Assembly (NCBI RefSeq): GCF_900106015.1
Contig: NZ_LT629797.1
Span: 868,001 to 932,000 of the forward strand
Direction of reading: 5' to 3'
DNA: 64,000 nt
Origin: Pseudomonas sihuiensis
GTDB taxonomy: Bacteria; Pseudomonadota; Gammaproteobacteria; Pseudomonadales; Pseudomonadaceae
Of the stretch, positions 1 through 9,157 are shown piece by piece (within the stretch, counting starts at the first letter, position 1; each line of letters begins with the position of its first letter). The position numbers and the translations under genes are program-made. The notes under the pieces were generated by a model. It saw nothing but the letters and a program-made list of their open reading frames with translations, did not search any database and had not been told where the DNA came from.

Positions 1-489
1 GTAGGGGCCGTGCTGGGCGAACCACTTGGCGTCGAGGTTGAGTGGTGGAGAGAGGTTGAGGATATGCCCGCCCGTGCTCTTCTTCAGGTAGGGAAGCGCC
101 GCCTGGCTGCAGACCATCACCGCGCGGGTGTTGATCTGGTACATCAGGTCGAAGCGCTTGGGTTCGAGTTTTTCCACGCCCACCAGCTTGATCGCGCCTG
201 CATTGTTGACCAGGGCGTCGATGCCGCCGAAATGCTCGGCGGCCTGGGCCATGGCCGCCGCCACGGCCTGTTCGTCACGCACGTCCAGTTGCAGCGCCAA
301 AGCCTTGCCGCCTGCGGCTTCGACCTCGGCGGCGACGCTGAAGATGGTGCCTTCCAGTTTCGGGTGTGGCTCGGCGCTCTTGGCCGCGATGACGATATTG
401 GCGCCGTCGGCGGCGGCCTTGAGGGCGATCTCGCGGCCGATGCCACGGCTGGCACCGGTGATGAACAGGGTCTTGGCGGAAAGTGACAT
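1..489 (-). CDS. atuG: SDR-family oxidoreductase AtuG, C-terminus cut by window edge
   Basis: This is the first 163 codons of a short-chain dehydrogenase; the rest lies beyond the left edge. The N-terminus carries the Rossmann motif TGASRGIGRE, followed by LDVRDEQAV and the NNAG motif, as in SDRs. It is the last visible gene of the minus-strand atu cluster, downstream of atuF, the position of atuG in P. aeruginosa. AtuG is an SDR of citronellol/geraniol catabolism whose exact step is unsettled. The start is the ATG at 489. The name rests on gene order rather than on diagnostic residues. Confidence 0.85.
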   Translation of the reverse strand, partial: MSLSAKTLFITGASRGIGREIALKAAADGANIVIAAKSAEPHPKLEGTIFSVAAEVEAAGGKALALQLDVRDEQAVAAAMAQAAEHFGGIDALVNNAGAIKLVGVEKLEPKRFDLMYQINTRAVMVCSQAALPYLKKSTGGHILNLSPPLNLDAKWFAQHGPY

Positions 490-548
490 GGGCGTGCTCC
501 GGTATTGTTGTTATGAGGGAGGAGGGAATTTAACCCTGAGTTTCCGTC

Positions 549-569
549 GCGGCTAAAGCCCTTCCCACA
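549..569. repeat. REP-like palindrome, half element
   Basis: A short imperfect palindrome CGCGGCTAAAGCCCTTCCCAC sits in the atuF-atuG gap. It matches the arms of the inverted pair at 57499-57567, so it is a solitary member of the GTGGGA-type family. Confidence 0.5.
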
Positions 570-577
570 GCGTTATA

Positions 578-2566
578 TCAAGCCCCTACAGCTTCGATTT
601 CCACCAGCAACTGGCGATTCTTCACCTGGTCGCCCTGGCTCACGCCGACGCGGCGAACGATGCCGTCGACGCCAGCCTTGAGCGGGTGCTCCATCTTCAT
701 CGCTTCCAGCACCACCAGCAATTGCCCCTTGCTCACGCTGGCGCCCTCGGCGATCAGTACGTCGACGATGGCGCCATCCATCGGTGCCTTCACCGCGCCG
801 CTGCTGGCGGCGTTCTGCCCACCAGCCGGCTCGTGGGTGACATCAACCAGTTCCAGGTTGCCATGCTCGCCGTACAGCCACAGGCGCTCGCCTTCGATGT
901 GGTAGGCCTGGCGGCGGCGCACGCCGTCCAGTTCCAGGGTCAACCAGCGGCCATCGCTGGCCAGCAGGCGCAGGGACAGCTGCTCCTCACCTCGGCTTAT
1001 GCGCAGTTGCGCTTGCGTACCACTGACGAGCACATCCAGCTCCACGGTATGTTTGTGCTCCCCCTGCTTGAGGACAAAGCGCCAGGGCGCACTGCCGGCG
1101 CTGCGCCAGCCGGACAGGCCGGGTTGGTGTGCACGGGCGTCGGCCGAGGCCTTGTAGAGCAGGGCGGCGGCCATGGCCAGCTCGGCCAGGCTGGCGCTGT
1201 GCGGATGCAGGCTTGGGTCATCAGCGAAGTGTTCGGCGATGAATGCCGTGGTGGCATTGCCGGCAGCGAACTCCGAGTTTTTGAGCAAATTGGCGAGGAA
1301 GCGCTGGTTGCCGTTCACACCCAGCAGCACGCACTGCTCCACCGCGCGCACCAGCTTGCGCCGGGCTTCGTCGCGGGTTTCGCCGTAGGCAATGACCTTG
1401 GCCAGCATCGGGTCGTAGAAGGGGGTGACGGCCTGGCCCTCGACCAGGCCGTGGTCGATGCGCACGCCGGCCAGCAGCTCGGGTTCCCAGCGCAGCACCT
1501 GACCGGTTTGCGGCAGGAAGCCGGCGGCCGAGTCCTCGGCATACAGGCGCACTTCCATGGCGTGGCCGGTGAGGCGAATGTCGTCCTGCTGCAGCGGCAG
1601 GGGCTGGCCCTCGGCAACGCGAATCTGCCAGGCCACCAGATCCTGATCGGTGATCAGCTCGGTGACCGGGTGCTCGACCTGCAGGCGCGTGTTCATTTCC
1701 AGGAAGAAGAACTCGCCGCTGGCGTCGAGCAAAAACTCCACGGTGCCGGCGCCGACATAGTTCACCGAAGCCGCCGCCTTCACCGCCGCCTCGCCCATGG
1801 CGCGGCGCAGCTCGGGCGTCATCACCGGGCAGGGCGCTTCCTCGACCACCTTCTGGTGGCGACGCTGCACCGAGCAGTCGCGCTCGCCGAGGTAGACGAT
1901 ATTGCCGTGCTGGTCGCCGAAGACCTGGATCTCCACATGGCGTGGGCGGATCACGGCGCGCTCGAGGATCAGCTCGCCGGAGCCGAAGGCATTCTGCGCC
2001 TCCGAGCGGGCGGTACGGATCTGCCCCAGCAGCTCGGCGGCTTCCTGTACCAGGCGCATGCCACGACCGCCGCCGCCGGCGCTGGCCTTGATCATCAGCG
2101 GGTAGCCGATGCGTTCGGCTTCGCTGGCCAGGGTGTCGTCATCCTGGGCGGCGCCTTCATAGCCGGGAATGCAGGGTACGCCGGCCTCCAGCATGGCGAT
2201 CTTGGACAGGCGCTTGCTGCCCATCAGGTGGATGGCGGAAGCGGTTGGGCCGATAAAGACGATGCCGGCCGCCTCACAAGCGCGGGCGAAATCTGCGTTC
2301 TCGGAGAGGAAGCCATAGCCGGGGTGGATGGCGTCGGCGCCGGTCTTGCGCGCGGCCTCGATGATGGCCTCGATACGCAGGTAGGACTGGTTGACCTGGG
2401 CCGGGCCGATGCACGCGGCTTCGTCGGCGATCTGTACATGGCGGGCATCGCTATCGGCCTCGGAGTACACCGCCACGGTGCGGTAGCCGAGCTCGATGGC
2501 GGTGCGCATCACCCGGCAGGCGATCTCGCCACGGTTGGCGATCAGGATCTTGTTGAATGCGGGCAT
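578..2566 (-). CDS. atuF: Geranyl-CoA carboxylase biotin-containing alpha subunit AtuF
   Basis: A 662-residue biotin-dependent acyl-CoA carboxylase alpha subunit. The N-terminal biotin carboxylase domain starts ILIANRGEIACRV and has the glycine-rich ATP-grasp loop ASAGGGGRGM near residue 160. The C-terminus has the biotinylation motif EAMKM, with the modified Lys near residue 624. With AtuC it carboxylates cis-geranyl-CoA in the cytoplasm. The closest alternative is LiuD (methylcrotonyl-CoA carboxylase alpha); the neighbours AtuA-E make AtuF the better call. The gap from atuE holds a strong hairpin. Confidence 0.93.
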   Translation of the reverse strand: MPAFNKILIANRGEIACRVMRTAIELGYRTVAVYSEADSDARHVQIADEAACIGPAQVNQSYLRIEAIIEAARKTGADAIHPGYGFLSENADFARACEAAGIVFIGPTASAIHLMGSKRLSKIAMLEAGVPCIPGYEGAAQDDDTLASEAERIGYPLMIKASAGGGGRGMRLVQEAAELLGQIRTARSEAQNAFGSGELILERAVIRPRHVEIQVFGDQHGNIVYLGERDCSVQRRHQKVVEEAPCPVMTPELRRAMGEAAVKAAASVNYVGAGTVEFLLDASGEFFFLEMNTRLQVEHPVTELITDQDLVAWQIRVAEGQPLPLQQDDIRLTGHAMEVRLYAEDSAAGFLPQTGQVLRWEPELLAGVRIDHGLVEGQAVTPFYDPMLAKVIAYGETRDEARRKLVRAVEQCVLLGVNGNQRFLANLLKNSEFAAGNATTAFIAEHFADDPSLHPHSASLAELAMAAALLYKASADARAHQPGLSGWRSAGSAPWRFVLKQGEHKHTVELDVLVSGTQAQLRISRGEEQLSLRLLASDGRWLTLELDGVRRRQAYHIEGERLWLYGEHGNLELVDVTHEPAGGQNAASSGAVKAPMDGAIVDVLIAEGASVSKGQLLVVLEAMKMEHPLKAGVDGIVRRVGVSQGDQVKNRQLLVEIEAVGA

Positions 2567-2589
2567 CTTTGTGCTCCTGTGGGGCGATC

Positions 2590-2644
2590 CCCGGATTGCA
2601 TCCGGGCTACGGTCGATTCGTTCCCTCTCCCCTTGGGGAGAGGG
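2590..2644. repeat. Palindromes between atuE and atuF
   Basis: Two inverted repeats lie side by side. CCCGGATTGCATCCGGGCTAC is at about 2590-2611, of the family seen at 18316-18384. A perfect 10-bp stem CCCTCTCCCC/GGGGAGAGGG with a 2-base loop is at 2623-2644. On the minus strand both lie directly after the atuE stop. There is no T-run, so an mRNA-stability or partial-termination role is more likely than a full terminator. Confidence 0.6.
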
Positions 2645-2650
2645 GAGCTA

Positions 2651-3448
2651 CTACTGGGCCCACTTCGGCTTGCGCTTCTGCACGAAAGCCATGGTGCCCT
2701 CGACGCCTTCGGCGCCGGTTACGGCGGCGGCGAACTGTTCGGCCGCTCGGTCGAGCAGTGGGCCGAGTGCTTCGCGCTCGCTGGCCAGCAGCAGGGCCTT
2801 GGTCTGGGCGTTGGCCTGTGGCGCGCATTGGCGAATCTGTTCCAGGGTCTCGTCCAGACGCTGTTGCAGGGCGGCGTCATCGTGCTCGCAGTAGTGCACC
2901 AGGCCCAGGCGCAGCGCCTCGGCACCGTCGAAGCGGGCGGCGGTCAGGGCCAGGCGGCGCGCCTGGGTCAGGCCGATGCGGCGCACCACGAAGGGGGCGA
3001 TCTGCGCCGGGAGGATGCCCAGGGTGGTTTCCGGCAGGCCGAACTTGGCGCCGCTGGCCGCGATGGCTACGTCGGACACGCAGGCCAGGCCGAAACCACC
3101 GCCGAGCACGGCGCCTTCCAGCACCGCTACCAGTACCTGTGGTGCGGCCTGGGCCTCTTCCAGCAGCGCACCGAAGGCGCGGTTCAGCTCGCGGTAGGCG
3201 TCGCCGCCGCGGGCTCTGGCGCCGGCCATGTCCTTGATATCGCCGCCGGCGCAAAAGTGGCCGCCCGCGCCGCGCAGGACGAGGGCGCGCACGTTCGGCT
3301 CATGGCGCACGGCTTCCAGGGTGGCGCGCAGTTCGCCGACCATGGCCAGGCTCATGGCGTTGCGGCTGTCCGGGCGGTTGAGGGTGATGTGCAGCACGCC
3401 ACCGACGTAGTTCAGCAGCAGGGTTTCGCAGGAGGGCAGATCGTTCAT
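2651..3448 (-). CDS. atuE: Isohexenylglutaconyl-CoA hydratase AtuE (enoyl-CoA hydratase family)
   Basis: A 265-residue crotonase-fold protein with the oxyanion-hole segments GGHFCAGGDIKDM and EGAVLGGGFGLA. AtuE adds water to isohexenylglutaconyl-CoA after the geranyl-CoA carboxylase step. The ATG at 3448 (MNDLPS) is chosen because the open frame further upstream is encoded by the REP pair at 3462-3516. The gene lies between atuD and atuF, as in P. aeruginosa. LiuC is the nearest alternative. Confidence 0.9.
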   Translation of the reverse strand: MNDLPSCETLLLNYVGGVLHITLNRPDSRNAMSLAMVGELRATLEAVRHEPNVRALVLRGAGGHFCAGGDIKDMAGARARGGDAYRELNRAFGALLEEAQAAPQVLVAVLEGAVLGGGFGLACVSDVAIAASGAKFGLPETTLGILPAQIAPFVVRRIGLTQARRLALTAARFDGAEALRLGLVHYCEHDDAALQQRLDETLEQIRQCAPQANAQTKALLLASEREALGPLLDRAAEQFAAAVTGAEGVEGTMAFVQKRKPKWAQ

Positions 3449-3461
3449 TGCATACCTCGGT

Positions 3462-3516
3462 GTAGGGCGGGTGAAACCCGCCGCTGCGCTGTGAGTGGCG
3501 GGTTTCACCCGCCCTA
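3462..3516. repeat. REP inverted pair between atuD and atuE
   Basis: Left arm GTAGGGCGGGTGAAACCCGC and its inverted copy ending CCGCCCTA flank a 14-base spacer. Each arm is itself an imperfect palindrome, the arrangement called REPIN. The same element recurs at 4711-4760 and 17428-17479. Confidence 0.85.
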
Positions 3517-3520
3517 TGGG

Positions 3521-4681
3521 TCAGCCTTTCTTCTTCCCTGGCAGGATGCCCATCAGCTTGCAGATGATGCCGAGCATGATCTCGTCGGCGCCGCCGCCGA
3601 TGCTGACCAGGCGCACGTCGCGGTAGGCGCGCGACACCGGGTTGTCCCACATGAAGCCCATGCCGCCCCAGTACTGCAGGCAGGCGTCGGACACTTCGCG
3701 GCCCAGGCGGCCGGCCTTGAGCTTGGCCATCGACGCCAGCTTGGTCACGTCGCGGCCCTTTACGTATTGCTCGGTGGCCTGGTAGACCAGCGCGCGCAGG
3801 CACTCGATCTCGGTCTGCAACTCGGCCATGCGGAAGTGGATGACCTGGTTGTCGATCAGCGGTTGGCCGAAGGTGTGGCGCTGCTTGCAGTACTCGATGG
3901 TGGTGTCGACGCAGTGCTCCAGTCCCTTGATCATGTTGGCCGCGCCGAACAGGCGCTCTTCCTGGAACTGCAGCATCTGCATCATGAAACCGGCGCCTTC
4001 GTGGCCGATGCGATAGCGCTGCGGTACACGCACGTTGTCGAAGAACACCTGGGCGGTCTCGGAGCTGCGCATGCCGAGCTTGTCCAGGTGCGGGCTGACG
4101 CTGATGCCCGGGGTCTTCATCGGCACCACGATCAGTGATTTGTTGACGTGCGGCTTGTCGTCGCTGGTATTGGCCAACAGACAGATAAAGTCGGCACTCG
4201 GAGAATTCGTGATCCACATCTTGCTGCCGTTGATCACATAGTCGTCGCCGTCCTTGCGCGCGGTGGTCTTCAGGCCCGCCACGTCGGAGCCGGCACCGAC
4301 CTCGGAGACGCCGATGCAGCCGACCATCTCGCCGCTGATGGCCGGGCGCAGGAACTCTTCGCGCAGCTCATCGGAGCCGAAGCGTGCCAGGGCCGGGGTG
4401 CACATGTCGGTCTGCACGCCGATGGACATGGGGATGCCGCCGCAGTGGATGGTGCCGAACTCCTCGGCGGCGACTATCGAGTAGCTGTAGTCCAGGCCCA
4501 TGCCGCCGAACTTCTCCGGTTTGGAGATGCCCAGTAGGCCCAGCTCGCCGGCCTTCTTGAAGATCTCGTGGATGGGGAAGCGGCCTTCCTTCTCCCAGGC
4601 GTCGACGTGCGGATTGATTTCCTTGTCGACGAAGTTGCGGACGGTACGGCGGAGTTCTTCGTGCTCTTGAGTGAAGATCAT
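3521..4681 (-). CDS. atuD: Citronellyl-CoA dehydrogenase AtuD
   Basis: A 386-residue FAD-dependent acyl-CoA dehydrogenase. The family motif EVGAGSDVAGLKT is seen near residue 135, and the C-terminal part has QYWGGMGFM. AtuD oxidises citronellyl-CoA to cis-geranyl-CoA. Where medium-chain enzymes carry the catalytic Glu in a YEGT motif, this protein reads SIGGGADEI, so that Glu is absent. The acyl-CoA dehydrogenase at 56340 shares this trait. The start is the ATG at 4681 (MIFTQEHEE); upstream codons fall in a REP pair. Confidence 0.92.
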   Translation of the reverse strand: MIFTQEHEELRRTVRNFVDKEINPHVDAWEKEGRFPIHEIFKKAGELGLLGISKPEKFGGMGLDYSYSIVAAEEFGTIHCGGIPMSIGVQTDMCTPALARFGSDELREEFLRPAISGEMVGCIGVSEVGAGSDVAGLKTTARKDGDDYVINGSKMWITNSPSADFICLLANTSDDKPHVNKSLIVVPMKTPGISVSPHLDKLGMRSSETAQVFFDNVRVPQRYRIGHEGAGFMMQMLQFQEERLFGAANMIKGLEHCVDTTIEYCKQRHTFGQPLIDNQVIHFRMAELQTEIECLRALVYQATEQYVKGRDVTKLASMAKLKAGRLGREVSDACLQYWGGMGFMWDNPVSRAYRDVRLVSIGGGADEIMLGIICKLMGILPGKKKG

Positions 4682-4710
4682 TGTTGTTGTGCTCCGTATC
4701 GAATGGGTCT

Positions 4711-4760
4711 GTAGGGCGGGTGAAAACCGCCACATGCTTGGCGGGTTTCACCCGCCCTAC
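4711..4760. repeat. REP inverted pair between atuC and atuD
   Basis: GTAGGGCGGGTGAAAACCGCC and an inverted copy GGCGGGTTTCACCCGCCCTAC, separated by a few bases. It is the same family as 3462-3516, so two consecutive junctions of one operon carry the same repeat. Confidence 0.85.
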
Positions 4761-4762
4761 GT

Positions 4763-6379
4763 TTAAAATCTCGCGACGCCGAAGCTGCTTTTCTTCAACG
4801 GCCGCAGGTTGGCTTCGGCGCAGATATCCAGCAAAAAGCCCAGCAGCTTGCGCGTGTCGCGCGGGTCGATCAGGCCGTCATCCCACAGGCTGGCGGTGCC
4901 ATACAGCGCGGTGGACTGGCTGTCGAGCTTCTGTGCGGTCACGGTTTCCAGCATGTCGAGCATCTTTGGATCTGCTTCCTTGCCCTCCTTGGCGTGCTTG
5001 TCCTCGGTGACGATGCGCAGCACCTTGCCGGCCTGAGCGCCGCCCATCACGGCGGTCTTGCTGTTGGGCCAGGCGAAGATAAAGCGTGGGTCGAGGCCGC
5101 GGCCGCACATGGCGTAGTTGCCAGCGCCGTAGGAGCCGCCGACGACGATGGTGAGCTTGGGCACAGTGGCGTTGGCCACGGCCTGGATCATCTTCGAGCC
5201 GTGCTTGATCACGCCGTTCTGCTCGGACTCCGTGCCGACCATGAAGCCGGTGGTGTTGTGGAAGAACAGGATCGGCGTGTTGCTCTGCTCGCACAGCTGG
5301 ATGAACTGCGCCGCCTTGGCCGCGCCCTGCGGGGTGATCGGGCCGTTGTTGCCGATGAAACCGCAGGCCTGGCCTTCGATCTGCAGGTGGCCGCATACGG
5401 TCTGGCTGTCGAACTCGTTCTTGAAGTCGAGGAACTCCGAGCCATCGGCAATGCGCGCGATGATCTCGCGTACGTCGTAGGGCTTCTTGGCGTCGGCCGG
5501 CACCAGGCCGAGCAGTTCCTCTGCCGGGTACAGCGGTTCGCGCCAGCTTTTCGCCGGGCGTGCCGGCAACTGCTGGTTCCACGGCAGCATGCCAAGGATC
5601 TCGCGCGCCAGGCGTACACCGTCGGCGTCATTCTCGGCCAGGTACTCGGCGGTGCCGGCGACCTGGGCGTGCATCTCGGCGCCGCCGAGTTGCTCGTCGG
5701 TGGCGATCTCGCCGGTGGCGGCCTTAAGCAGAGGCGGGCCGGCGAGGAACATCTTGGCCTTGCCGCGTACCACCACCACGTAGTCCGACAGGCCGGGCTG
5801 GTAAGCCCCGCCAGCGGTGCTGGAACCATGCACCACGGTGATCTGCGGCAGGCCCATGGCGGACATGCGCGCCTGGTTGGCGAAGCCGCGTGCACCTTCG
5901 ACGAAGATGTCGGCGGCATAGTTGAGGTTGGCGCCGCCGCTCTCGGCCAGGGTCACCACCGGCAGCTTGTTCTCGAAGGCGATCTGCTGCAGGCGCAGCG
6001 ACTTCTTCAGGCCAGTGGGGGAGATGGTGCCGCCCTTGATCGCGCTGTTGTTGGCGATCACCAGGCAACGCACGCCAGCGATGTAACCGATGCCGGCGAT
6101 GATGCCGCCGCCGGCCTGGCTGCCGTCCTTGTCGTCGTGCAGCTTGTAGCCGGCCAGCGAGGACAGTTCGAGGAACGGTGCGCCGGCGTCGAGCAGCAGG
6201 TTGATGCGTTCACGCGGCAGCAATTGGCCACGCTTCTCGAACTTGGCCTTGGCTTCCTGCGCCTTGTCGAGCACCTTCTGCTCGACGTCGCGGAAGGTTG
6301 CGATGGCTGCCAGCATGGCTTCGCGGTTCTGCGCGAAGGCTTCGCCATGCACATCGATTTCCGATTGGATCACGGGCAT
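4763..6379 (-). CDS. atuC: Geranyl-CoA carboxylase beta subunit AtuC
   Basis: A 538-residue carboxyltransferase subunit of the acyl-CoA carboxylase family. It contains GGAYQPGLSDYVVVVRGKA in the N-lobe and GSYGAGNYAMCGRG in the C-lobe, typical of MCC/GCC beta subunits. It transfers CO2 from biotin on AtuF to geranyl-CoA. The start at 6379 is 4 bases beyond the atuB stop, so translation is probably coupled. LiuB is the main alternative; the order atuA-B-C-D favours AtuC. Confidence 0.92.
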   Translation of the reverse strand: MPVIQSEIDVHGEAFAQNREAMLAAIATFRDVEQKVLDKAQEAKAKFEKRGQLLPRERINLLLDAGAPFLELSSLAGYKLHDDKDGSQAGGGIIAGIGYIAGVRCLVIANNSAIKGGTISPTGLKKSLRLQQIAFENKLPVVTLAESGGANLNYAADIFVEGARGFANQARMSAMGLPQITVVHGSSTAGGAYQPGLSDYVVVVRGKAKMFLAGPPLLKAATGEIATDEQLGGAEMHAQVAGTAEYLAENDADGVRLAREILGMLPWNQQLPARPAKSWREPLYPAEELLGLVPADAKKPYDVREIIARIADGSEFLDFKNEFDSQTVCGHLQIEGQACGFIGNNGPITPQGAAKAAQFIQLCEQSNTPILFFHNTTGFMVGTESEQNGVIKHGSKMIQAVANATVPKLTIVVGGSYGAGNYAMCGRGLDPRFIFAWPNSKTAVMGGAQAGKVLRIVTEDKHAKEGKEADPKMLDMLETVTAQKLDSQSTALYGTASLWDDGLIDPRDTRKLLGFLLDICAEANLRPLKKSSFGVARF

Positions 6380-6383
6380 CGCC

Positions 6384-7253
6384 TTACTCCTGATCTTTCA
6401 GTACATCGGGCAGGTAGGCCCGGTGGAAACCGTTGTAGGGCTCGCTGTTTTTCGCCTTGCCCAGCGTCCAGGCATGGGTGCCCTGGCTGGCGGCGCCATC
6501 GATGCGGATGGTGTTGCCGCTGATGAAGTTGGCGCCGGGGCTGAGCAGGAAGACGATGGCCGCGGCCACCTCGGACTCGCTGCCGATGCGTTGCAGCGGC
6601 ACGTGATCCTTGAGATTGCGGATCATGTTCTTCATCGACTCGGGGTAGGTGTCCATGCCGCTGGAGGCGATCCAGCCCGGCGCCACGGCGTTGACCCGCA
6701 CGCCGGCGTGGCCCCACTCGTAGGCGGCGGTCTTGGTGAAGTTCTCCATACCAGCGCGCGCGGCCCCGGAGTGGCCCATGCCGGGCATGCCTCCCCACAT
6801 GTCGGCGAGCATGTTGACGATGCTGCCGCCGTGCTTGCTCATGCTCTGCAGGAAGACTTCCTTGGCCACCAGAAAGCCGCCGACCAGGTTGGTACGCACC
6901 ACGGTCTCGAAGCCTTTCTGGTTGATGCCGATCAGCGGCGCGGGGAACTGGCCGCCAGCGTTGTTGACCAGGTGATGGATGCGTCCGCGCTGCGCAATCA
7001 CAGCACCGACCATGGCCTTCACGGCTTCTTCGTCACGGATGTCGCAGACCTGGAAGCTGGCGCTGCCGCCGTCCTCGGTGATCTCGGTGCAGGTCTTCTC
7101 CAGCTTTTCCTGCTTGCGCCCGACCAGCACCACATGAGCGCCCAGGTGGGCCAGCTCGTGGGCCACGCAGCGGCCGATGCCACTGCCACCGCCGGTGACC
7201 AGGATGGTCTGGCCTTCGAACAGGCCGGGTTTGAATACGGAGTCGTAGCTCAT
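6384..7253 (-). CDS. atuB: SDR-family oxidoreductase AtuB
   Basis: A 289-residue SDR with nucleotide motif VTGGGSGIGRC and the NNAGGQFPAP segment. Around the usual YxxxK active site it reads GHSGAARAGMENFTK, so the catalytic Tyr is not in place. This pattern resembles the 2,4-dienoyl-CoA reductase/trans-2-enoyl-CoA reductase subgroup. AtuB is required for citronellol use in P. aeruginosa but its reaction is not certain. The ATG at 7253 is used; atuC follows after 4 bases. Confidence 0.88.
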   Translation of the reverse strand: MSYDSVFKPGLFEGQTILVTGGGSGIGRCVAHELAHLGAHVVLVGRKQEKLEKTCTEITEDGGSASFQVCDIRDEEAVKAMVGAVIAQRGRIHHLVNNAGGQFPAPLIGINQKGFETVVRTNLVGGFLVAKEVFLQSMSKHGGSIVNMLADMWGGMPGMGHSGAARAGMENFTKTAAYEWGHAGVRVNAVAPGWIASSGMDTYPESMKNMIRNLKDHVPLQRIGSESEVAAAIVFLLSPGANFISGNTIRIDGAASQGTHAWTLGKAKNSEPYNGFHRAYLPDVLKDQE

Positions 7254-7278
7254 TGTTCTTGTTGTCCTGAGTGATACC

Positions 7279-7328
7279 GGTGCGCGCAGCGCACCCTACG
7301 GGCGGGTGTAGGGTGCGCCGTGCGCACC
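7279..7328. repeat. REP-like palindromes overlapping the 3' end of atuA
   Basis: GGTGCGCGCAGCGCACCCTAC and GTAGGGTGCGCCGTGCGCACC face each other across a 7-base spacer. The element spans the atuA stop codon at 7296-7298 and encodes the last residues of AtuA. The family recurs at 20297-20361. Confidence 0.8.
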
Positions 7329-9116
7329 AGTCAAGGTCTCGGCCAGTGCCCTGGGCACCGGCACCGGGAATTCCAGCAGTTGCTGGGCGAACGCCTTGCC
7401 CTGCGGGTCGATGCGCAGGCTGGCGACGCCACCACCGCCAAGCGCGTTTTCCAGCAGGAAGTTGAGGCTGTGGCTGCCCGGCAGGTACCAGCGGCTGACG
7501 CGACCCTGCTCGGCGTCCAGGGTATGCGCCATCCACTTGGCCACGGCTTCGGGTGTCAACGCAGCGGCTATCCACGCCAGGTATTCGGGCTGTCTCGCCA
7601 TCACGCCGATGTTGCTGTGATTGCCCTTGTCGCCGGAGCGGGCCACGGCCAGGCGGATCAGTGGCACGGAGGCGTCGGCTTCGCCCATCGGTACGGGCAG
7701 GGCGGCCGGCGCGTGCAGTCGCTCGGGGTTGAAGGCATCGACCTGGGGCAGGGTGACCGGCTGGCGCTCGCCGCCGATTTCCACCTCCAGCGCGCAGGCG
7801 CTCTTGTCCACCAGGAAGCTGAGCAGGCGGATCACCGGGTAGACGGTGGGACGACCACCGACGATGCCGGTCAGGCCCGGTGCCATGCCAGTGGCGGCCT
7901 GGGCGATCTCGCGGGAGAAGAGGATCAGCGCCTCCTTCTTGGCATGACGCACGGCGATCTTCACCACCAGCTCGCGACTATCCTGGCGACGAGCGTGGGC
8001 ACCATAGGTGGCCTCGCTACCCAGCAGCTCGACGCTGACCTCCTGGTAACGGCCCCAGCCACGTTCAGCAAACATCTCTTCGGTCTTGTTGATGATCGCC
8101 TGGCTGACCCGCTCGGCCTTGGCCACCGCATCGATACCGGCGAGCACGCAGCTGGCGGTGCAGCGAAAACCGTCCGGGTGGGTGGCGCTGACCTTGTATT
8201 GCCCGGTGGGCGGCAGGCCGCGCGCGCCCTGCAGCTGCACGCGGTGGTCGCCGACCTGGCTCAGCGCGACCTGGGTGAAATCGCAGACTACATCCGGCAG
8301 CAGATAGGCGCGCGGGTCGCCGATCTCGTAGAGCATCTGCTCGCCAACGGTAAAAGGCGTGACCAGGCCGCCGGAACCCTCCGGCTTGGTCACGACGAAG
8401 CGGCCATCGTCCTCGACTTCGACGATGGGAAAACCGATGTGCTCGTAGTCCGGCACGTCGCGCCAGTCGGTGAAGTTGCCACCGGTGCACTGCGCGCCGC
8501 ACTCGATGATGTGCCCGGCCAGCGCAGCCTGGGCCAGCTTGTCGTAGTCGCTCCAGGACCAGCCGAACTCGTGCACCAGGGCGGCGCTGACCACGGCGCT
8601 GTCGACCACGCGGCCGGTGATGACGATGTCGGCGCCCTGTTCCAGCGCGGCGACGATGCCCGGTGCGCCCAGGTAGGCGTTGACCGAAACGCAGAAGGGC
8701 GGCAGCGGCGCGCCCGTGAACATCTCGCGGGTGCCGGCCTTGACCAGCTCACCGAGCTTGGGCTGCAGGTTGTCGCCATGCAGCACGGCAATCTTCAGCT
8801 GTACGCCGGCCTGTTCGCAGGCGGCGCTCAGGGCGGCGGCGCAGGCCATCGGGTTGACCCCGCCGGCGTTGCTGATGACGCGGATCTTCTTCGTCGCGAT
8901 GTTGCCCAGCAGCGGCGCGAGCACCTCGACGAAATCGCGGGCATAGCCGTCGTCAGGCTTCTTCATACGGGCGCCGGCCATGATCGACATGGTGATCTCG
9001 GCCAGGTAGTCGAACACCAGGTAATCCAGTTCGGCACCCTGAACCAGTTGAGCGGCAGCGGTGGAGGTGTCGCCCCAGAAGGCCGAGGCGCAGCCGATGC
9101 GTACGGTTTTGTTCAT
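7296..9116 (-). CDS. atuA: Acyclic terpene utilisation protein AtuA (DUF1446)
   Basis: A 606-residue protein matching the AtuA/DUF1446 family, beginning [18 protein letters not shown]. AtuA is essential for citronellol degradation in P. aeruginosa and has been proposed to act late in the Atu pathway; its biochemistry is not settled. The ATG at 9116 is used; an in-frame ATG at 9137 adds 7 residues, and neither has a good ribosome site. The last few residues come from a REP element. It is the first gene of the operon, divergent from atuR. Confidence 0.92.
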   Translation of the reverse strand: MNKTVRIGCASAFWGDTSTAAAQLVQGAELDYLVFDYLAEITMSIMAGARMKKPDDGYARDFVEVLAPLLGNIATKKIRVISNAGGVNPMACAAALSAACEQAGVQLKIAVLHGDNLQPKLGELVKAGTREMFTGAPLPPFCVSVNAYLGAPGIVAALEQGADIVITGRVVDSAVVSAALVHEFGWSWSDYDKLAQAALAGHIIECGAQCTGGNFTDWRDVPDYEHIGFPIVEVEDDGRFVVTKPEGSGGLVTPFTVGEQMLYEIGDPRAYLLPDVVCDFTQVALSQVGDHRVQLQGARGLPPTGQYKVSATHPDGFRCTASCVLAGIDAVAKAERVSQAIINKTEEMFAERGWGRYQEVSVELLGSEATYGAHARRQDSRELVVKIAVRHAKKEALILFSREIAQAATGMAPGLTGIVGGRPTVYPVIRLLSFLVDKSACALEVEIGGERQPVTLPQVDAFNPERLHAPAALPVPMGEADASVPLIRLAVARSGDKGNHSNIGVMARQPEYLAWIAAALTPEAVAKWMAHTLDAEQGRVSRWYLPGSHSLNFLLENALGGGGVASLRIDPQGKAFAQQLLEFPVPVPRALAETLTGAHGAPYTRP

Positions 9117-9157
9117 TGGAATTGGCCCGTCACACATTGAGAAGGTGAGTTGACATT

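Noticed and set aside
152..166. GAAGCGCTTGGG resembling half of the AtuR operator inside atuG
   Set aside because: Only the central AAGCGCTTGG matches, inside a coding region with no nearby start; likely chance.
686..4138. 1150-codon open frame antisense to atuD, atuE and atuF
   Set aside because: High-GC genes on the other strand produce long mirror frames; the protein is low-complexity (Gly/Ala/Gln/His-rich), crosses REP elements and matches no family.
7320..9140. 606-codon frame antisense to atuA
   Set aside because: Exactly mirrors atuA and has the composition typical of shadow frames.
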